Source: Thermoprotei archaeon (GTDB lineage Archaea; Thermoproteota; Thermoprotei; QMSL01; B3-G16). From it: a stretch of DNA of 10,109 bases. The DNA lies in the NCBI GenBank assembly GCA_021158375.1, contig JAGGUS010000257.1, positions 1 to 10,109 of the forward strand, read 5' to 3'. Positions 6,362-10,109 of this stretch are shown one piece after another; within the stretch, counting starts at the first letter, position 1; each line of letters begins with the position of its first letter. The notes beneath the pieces were generated by a model. It was given only the letters and a program-made list of their open reading frames with translations, was not told where the DNA came from and ran no database searches. Position numbers and translations under genes: made by a program.

Positions 6362-8371
6362 TTGAGTTGGTATCGTAATCTCTATAGGAAGTTGCATTTC
6401 GATTACCATACGCCTCCTAGTGTACCCTTTGTTGGAAAAGGTCTTGATCCTGACCGATTCGTTAAGAAATTAGCTGAAATAGGATGCCAGGCCTTTAATT
6501 TCTTCGCAAAGGATGTTTTTGGGAATTGTTATTGGGATACTAAGGTTGGCAATAAGCATCCCTACCTAGATAAGGATCTCCTAGACGAGATTGTTCAAGC
6601 TGCTAAACGATATGGAGTTCGCGTAATAGCATACTACAACGTCCAAGACTTGATAAATGCTCAAAAACATCCAGAGTGGAGACATAGAGGACATCCTAAT
6701 GTTCCTGGTTCAGAAGGTTACTATGTATGTTTTAATAGTCCATGGACTGAAGAGGTACTATTACCTGAGCTTAGGGAATTGGCTAACTATGATATAGATG
6801 GTATATTCTTTGATTTCCTCTATGTACATAAGCCGTGTTTCTGTAACTGGTGTGAGAGTTTATTTCGTAAGGAATTTGGGAAAGAAATACCAAAGAGCAC
6901 TGACGATCCTTCGTGGCTTGATTACATCAAATGGTTGCGGAGTATAAACGAGAAAATTCTTACTAGAATCTGTGATGTAGTTCATTCAATCAATCCAGAA
7001 ATATTAATTGCGGTCAATTGGGCATATACTCCAAGACAGCCAGCTATCCCTAACGATTGCATAGGATATCTGACATTAGATATAAACGAGATGCGCTGTC
7101 CCATCTTAGAAGCTAGCTATCATGCTAGATATTTTGATCAATTAAATAAGCCATTTGAAATAATGAATACTCGATTTCTGAGATGGTGGGGAGACTGGGG
7201 AATCAAGCCTCTAGAGCAACTACTTGCTGAATGCGCTACCATAGTCGCTAATGGTGGAACCTGTATTATAGGAGACCATCTCTATATAGACGGATCATGC
7301 GAACAAGCCGTTTTAGATGTATTCTCTAAGGTCTTTAAGTTCATAAGATCTCGTGAAGAATACCTATTTACAAAATCCGTGCCCTATGTTGCTGTTCTTC
7401 TCTCAATTCCTAATGCTAATTCTCAAAAACGCATATTCGCTGACGATACTCCTCTACGTGGTGCTCATAGATTACTTATAGAGAATAATATACATCATGA
7501 TATAGTCACAGATGCAGTTCTGCTTGATAAAATTCATGAATATAAGTTAGTAATAGTCCCCAGTCAACGTTATCTATCTCAAGAGATTATGCATTCTCTC
7601 AGAGATTTTGTTCTCAATGGAGGCAGTTTGCTAATGACTTTTGATTCATCAGTAGGTGATTCCGATAACTTCATGTTAAGCGACCTCTTAGGAATTCATT
7701 TAAAAGAGCATAAACCTATTAAGCTAGGCTATCTTTTACCTCTGCATGAAGGCCTGAATAAAGGAATCCCTAAAGCTCCTATATTCACTAAAGGAGAGTT
7801 CCTCGATATCGATGTAATAAATGCAGATGTATTAGCTTATTGCTTACGGCCCTATATCCCATCTAGAAGTGGTTTACCTAGGGAAGAGTGGTTGGGTGCA
7901 GGTTATGGCTCTCCCATCTTTGACAAGAAGTACCCTGCCATCACTATAAGAAGATATGGAAAAGGTCTTGTAGCATATGTAAATACAAACATATTCGCTA
8001 CTTACTACAATTACGATAATTGGATGCTGCGAAAACTAATGAGCAACCTTATCGATATGCTTATTCCCGAGAAATTGCTAGAAGTTAAAGCATCTCCCTT
8101 CATAGAGGTCTCTCTAAGAAGGAATGATAGATACATCGTTATACATCTTGTGAACTGGCATGTGGGGAGGACTTCAATCATGCCTCTAATTGCTGAACAT
8201 CTCCTGCCTGTAAATAATGTAAGCATTAAGTTGAAGCTCAAAATGCAACCCAAAGCTGTAAAAATAGTTCCCGAAGATGAAGGAACCTTAGAATGGCACT
8301 ATGAAGATAGTTACTTATATGCTAAAGTAAATGGTATTAAAATACACTCAATGATAATAATTGAAATATAA
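6362..8371 (+). CDS. Putative TIM-barrel glycosidase with GH42-type trimerisation domain (GHL6 family)
   Basis: This 669-residue enzyme is a complete paralogue of the left-edge gene. Residues 1-330 form the TIM-barrel domain: YRNLYRKLHFDYH opens it, and VIAYYN (88-93) is a barrel strand. GIFFD ends at Asp151, the best candidate catalytic residue, and CFCNWC (Cys159, 161, 164) is a CxCxxC motif. NPEILIAVNW (211-220) and GGTCIIGDH (298-306) are late barrel strands. About 336-570 is a flavodoxin-like GH42 trimerisation-type domain, starting VPYVAVLLS and including LVIVPSQRYLS and LNGGSLLMTFD. A C-terminal beta sandwich (about 571-669) ends the protein. No signal peptide is present, so it probably works in the cytoplasm, perhaps as an oligomer. 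The sugar released is unknown. Where the left-edge protein has VEHQ with Glu232, this one has IAVNW, so the acid/base residue may differ. Confidence 0.87.
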   Translation: MSWYRNLYRKLHFDYHTPPSVPFVGKGLDPDRFVKKLAEIGCQAFNFFAKDVFGNCYWDTKVGNKHPYLDKDLLDEIVQAAKRYGVRVIAYYNVQDLINAQKHPEWRHRGHPNVPGSEGYYVCFNSPWTEEVLLPELRELANYDIDGIFFDFLYVHKPCFCNWCESLFRKEFGKEIPKSTDDPSWLDYIKWLRSINEKILTRICDVVHSINPEILIAVNWAYTPRQPAIPNDCIGYLTLDINEMRCPILEASYHARYFDQLNKPFEIMNTRFLRWWGDWGIKPLEQLLAECATIVANGGTCIIGDHLYIDGSCEQAVLDVFSKVFKFIRSREEYLFTKSVPYVAVLLSIPNANSQKRIFADDTPLRGAHRLLIENNIHHDIVTDAVLLDKIHEYKLVIVPSQRYLSQEIMHSLRDFVLNGGSLLMTFDSSVGDSDNFMLSDLLGIHLKEHKPIKLGYLLPLHEGLNKGIPKAPIFTKGEFLDIDVINADVLAYCLRPYIPSRSGLPREEWLGAGYGSPIFDKKYPAITIRRYGKGLVAYVNTNIFATYYNYDNWMLRKLMSNLIDMLIPEKLLEVKASPFIEVSLRRNDRYIVIHLVNWHVGRTSIMPLIAEHLLPVNNVSIKLKLKMQPKAVKIVPEDEGTLEWHYEDSYLYAKVNGIKIHSMIIIEI

Positions 8372-8385
8372 CTGATTATATTTTT
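8364..8385. terminator. Hairpin terminator between convergent genes
   Basis: AAATATAA (8364-8371) and TTATATTT (8376-8383) are perfect inverted repeats around the loop CTGA, with T residues running on to 8385 on the plus strand. The stop of the glycosidase gene lies inside the left arm, and the end of the opposing pseudogene overlaps the right side. It can end transcription from both directions, although the AT-only stem is weak at high temperature. Confidence 0.45.
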
Positions 8386-9500
8386 AACCTACTTCAATAC
8401 TTAATAACGCTGAAGCTAATCTGTCTATGGCAAATGTAAGCAACGCGACGCCTAATTCGGCAATGACCAGCACAAGCATCTTCATTTTTCACTTTTATCT
8501 CAGCTATAATGGCTATTAGAAAGCCCATTAAGGCAAGCATAATTGTTGTTGCTATAAATGATAACGGCAACGCTATCTTTATAGAAAGCATTAAGAAATA
8601 GGGCGTTAATGGTATAATGCCCCTATGGCATAGAAAATACCCGCATACAAACCTGATTTAAGAGGTCTTTCTAATTTCTCCTCTTTAATACCGTACTCTT
8701 TCTCAGCTATTATTTTATCTAATACATTGCTCTTCCTAGCTCCTTCAGCTACTGTTTTCGCGATCTCTTCTCTTAATTTCCATCCTCTTACATAATTGAC
8801 TACTTTATCAACAAGAATATGTGTAGCGTATCTAGCTATTATGCGCAACCTAGTTAGTACGCTTAACCTCACTTGTTTCTGCGCCCTAACCCTAGTTAGA
8901 ACATCAATGGCCATGGATAGCGCCCCTCCAATCCCGACTATTAGTCCACCTAAGGCGACATAAGGTGGATTACCGTAAACCCCTGCTAATCCTGCAGAGA
9001 CCGAAAGTACTTCTACTAAACCATCATTCATTCCTAATACTGCATCTCTTATATGCTCGATAAATTCCTTAAGCCTAGATTCCTATTCTGCAAGTGTATG
9101 CTCATGTATTAATTCATCTTCAAGTATTCTCTTAAGTTCACTTCTCTCCTCATTACTCAGTTCTTCATTCTCGAGTATTTCTGAATACATCTTTACGGCA
9201 TCGCGCTCATCTAACTCAAGTATTTTGAACGTGAGCTCCATTCCTAAAAACCCTGAACAGAGATATCCGAAGCATTATCTTGAACTTATTTACCCTAATA
9301 GAACTGACGTCATGACCTCTCTTTTTAAGGACTCCCATTCAGAAATTAGCATGTCTCCTCTCAATTTTAGCGAGTTTTTCAAATTCTCTTGAAATATCTT
9401 TGCCTCTATAGCATTCGGCTAATCTACTATAGATTGCCTTTGCATAAAGTTCGTCAAGTAATGCGTTCTTAGCATAATCTACTATCTTGATCCTACTCAT
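8384..9500 (-). pseudogene. Broken ferritin-like / VIT1-CCC1 family iron or manganese transporter
   Basis: The minus strand encodes, in pieces, a full-length ferritin-VIT1 fusion of about 370 residues. Starting at ATG 9500, piece 1 has ELYAKAIY and IERRHANF, the first half of a diiron ferritin-like bundle. It is cut by TGA (9341-9339) where Trp is expected. After about 9245 the frame changes, and piece 2 gives LELDERDAVKMY and ILEDELIHEH, the second half. That piece has an in-frame TAG at 9085-9083, then the membrane domain (DAVLGMNDGLVEVL, GLAGVYGNP, RPLKSGLYAGIFYAIGAL). Near 8622 the frame changes again to PLTPYFLMLSIK and further membrane helices. Near 8488 it returns to the earlier frame for the last helix, ending ALLSIEVG with stop TAA at 8386-8384. 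The intact family moves Fe(II) or Mn(II) across membranes. With two nonsense codons and three frame changes this copy cannot make it. Two frame changes lie at 5-base homopolymers. Confidence 0.85.
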
Positions 9501-9530
9501 GATATCTTCTATAACTACGAATATTCTGGA

Positions 9531-9539
9531 TATATTTTA
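9531..9539 (-). promoter_or_regulatory. TATA box of the VIT1-type pseudogene
   Basis: On the minus strand TAAAATATA lies about 35 bases before the ATG at 9500, giving a predicted start near 9508 and a very short leader. The promoter appears preserved although the gene is broken. Confidence 0.4.
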
Positions 9540-9566
9540 AATAATATTCCCATAGCACTGAAACGA

Positions 9567-9577
9567 AATATTTTTAA
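9567..9577 (+). promoter_or_regulatory. BRE/TATA promoter of a leaderless gene pair
   Basis: AAATATTTTTAAG, preceded by ACG, is a strong archaeal promoter match. The usual spacing puts the transcript start at about 9599-9601, the first base of the ATG, so the mRNA is probably leaderless. No Shine-Dalgarno sequence is present before 9601, in agreement. Confidence 0.55.
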
Positions 9578-9600
9578 GCATATGCACATAAATATAACAC

Positions 9601-9855
9601 ATGACTCCCTATAAGCATAAAGACTGCGCGAACTTCATAAATGGCGTCTGCAGGCTGTATAATATAAATGTCCCACCTGAGGGTCCAGCATGTCCAAATT
9701 TTATTCCAAGGCGCAATCTCCCCCAAAGGCAATCATCTGCACCGCTAATAGGTTATACTCCGCAACCATTACCTCCTAATGTTCCACCTGTTCTTCCTTT
9801 CTCAGGATTTCGTAGGAGAAGACGATATAGGTGGAGAAGGGGATGGCAACGATAA
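9601..9855 (+). CDS. Small Cys-containing protein with Arg-rich tail, paired with a NifX-like gene
   Basis: This 84-residue protein has three parts. The N-terminal part (residues 1-36) holds Cys9, Cys17 and Cys31 in the pattern CANFINGVC then PEGPACPNF, with His6 as a possible fourth ligand, so it may bind zinc or an iron-sulfur cluster. A Pro/Gln-rich middle (37-66) looks unstructured. The tail is very rich in Arg (FRRRRRYRWRRGW), suggesting contact with nucleic acid or an acidic partner. It starts at a probable leaderless ATG and overlaps the following NifX-like gene by 13 bases, so the two are likely translated together. Small Cys- or Gly/Arg-rich proteins beside dinitrogenase-cofactor-type proteins are common in archaea. 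I do not recognise a specific function. Confidence 0.75.
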   Translation: MTPYKHKDCANFINGVCRLYNINVPPEGPACPNFIPRRNLPQRQSSAPLIGYTPQPLPPNVPPVLPFSGFRRRRRYRWRRGWQR

Positions 9856-10109
9856 GAGGTGAATTGAAGGTTCTTATGCCATGTTACGAGCCAGGAGGAG
9901 CGCACGTTGAAATATATCCACATTGGGAAGCTAATATTTTCACAATAGCACATATTTCTAATGGAAAGATTAAATACAAGATAATTAAGCGTAACAAAGG
10001 GGAACTAATAGTCAATATAATTAGGCGCGAAGGTGTGAATATAGTCATAGCAAAGTCCTTAAGTACAAGAGCATTAGAGCTTTTGAAGAATCTTAACGTT
10101 AAAGTATGC
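9843..10109 (+). CDS. NifX / dinitrogenase iron-molybdenum cofactor family protein, 3' end outside the window
   Basis: An open frame of 89 residues runs to the right edge. LKVLMPCYEP (8-17) matches the first strand of the family, VEIYPHWEANIFTI (22-35) corresponds to the usual 'S.HFG.A..F' segment, and GVNIVIAKSLSTRALELL (64-81) to the later 'G.dvvi.g.iG..a...L' segment. Members bind iron-sulfur or iron-molybdenum clusters or precursors. Many archaeal ones are unrelated to nitrogen fixation and serve general iron-sulfur or sulfur storage roles, which is the more likely case here since no nif genes are in view. The ATG overlaps the end of the upstream small gene, and GGAGAAGGGG just before it can serve as a ribosome site. 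A later start at 9876 would cut into the first strand and is less likely. Confidence 0.8.
   Translation, partial: MATIRGELKVLMPCYEPGGAHVEIYPHWEANIFTIAHISNGKIKYKIIKRNKGELIVNIIRREGVNIVIAKSLSTRALELLKNLNVKVC

Noticed and set aside
8394..8591. Separate 65-residue minus-strand membrane protein gene
   Set aside because: Its hydrophobic part continues the VIT1-type membrane domain after a frame change (PLTPYFLMLSIK follows GAL). Its Cys/Arg-rich tail is out of frame with the true C-terminus, so it is a piece of the pseudogene.
8606..9031. Independent 141-residue VIT1-type gene starting at 9031
   Set aside because: The coding frame extends upstream past an in-frame TAG into a ferritin-like domain and downstream past a frame change. 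It is a fragment of one larger broken gene.
9083..9085. In-frame TAG read as pyrrolysine in the ferritin-VIT1 gene
   Set aside because: The same gene also has a TGA and three frame changes, and TAG is used as an ordinary stop at the end of the GNAT-ABC gene (4754). Decay is the simpler reading.
9753..9953. Minus-strand ORF of 66 residues
   Set aside because: It is antisense to the Cys/Arg-rich protein and the start of the NifX-like gene. Its Arg- and Gly-rich content is explained by the real genes on the plus strand.
1..10109. CRISPR array, insertion sequence or tRNA gene
   Set aside because: I saw no regularly spaced repeats, no transposase-like protein, no terminal inverted repeats and no cloverleaf with a plausible anticodon arm in the gaps.

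Overview
This window looks like chromosomal DNA of a thermophilic archaeon, most likely of the Thermoproteota (Crenarchaeota). It is AT-rich by eye. Arg is mostly AGA/AGG and Ile mostly ATA. Genes are preceded by TATA boxes of archaeal type at about the right distance, and one gene looks leaderless. Several protein types are typical of archaea: a GNAT-ABC ATPase fusion, a ferritin-VIT1 fusion, and a NifX-like protein paired with a small Cys protein. I cannot name the order or genus from the sequence alone.

Layout, left to right. (1) Positions 1-2740 hold two divergent glycosidase-type genes. On the minus strand is a putative cytoplasmic TIM-barrel glycosidase that runs off the left edge. On the plus strand is a secreted TIM-barrel protein with a signal peptide and a C-terminal membrane anchor. 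(2) Positions 2856-4754 hold a fusion of a GNAT acyltransferase-like domain and an ABC ATPase (COG2401 type). (3) In the 195-base gap after it, the minus strand carries a good candidate C/D box guide RNA (about 4811-4867) with a well-placed TATA element. (4) Positions 4950-5162 are an N-terminal remnant of what looks like a secreted glycoside hydrolase. It ends in a 4-base overlap with (5) a radical SAM protein of the spore photolyase-like family (5159-6283). (6) Positions 6362-8371 hold a complete paralogue of the left-edge glycosidase. (7) Convergent to it, at 8384-9500 on the minus strand, lies a full-length but broken ferritin-VIT1/CCC1 metal transporter gene with two nonsense codons and three frame changes. 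(8) From 9601 a small Cys-containing, Arg-rich-tailed protein and a NifX/dinitrogenase-cofactor-type protein overlap by 13 bases. The latter runs off the right edge.

Read together, the glycosidases (two related cytoplasmic ones, one membrane-anchored, and one relic) suggest a locus for carbohydrate breakdown that has been partly eroded. No sugar transporter is visible here. The GNAT-ABC protein and the radical SAM protein combine enzyme activities seen in nucleic-acid base modification. Whether they act together is only an inference. The iron-storage/transport pseudogene indicates recent loss of that function. Every interval longer than 300 bases is covered by a gene or pseudogene. The largest gap is the 257-base divergent promoter region at 1125-1381.
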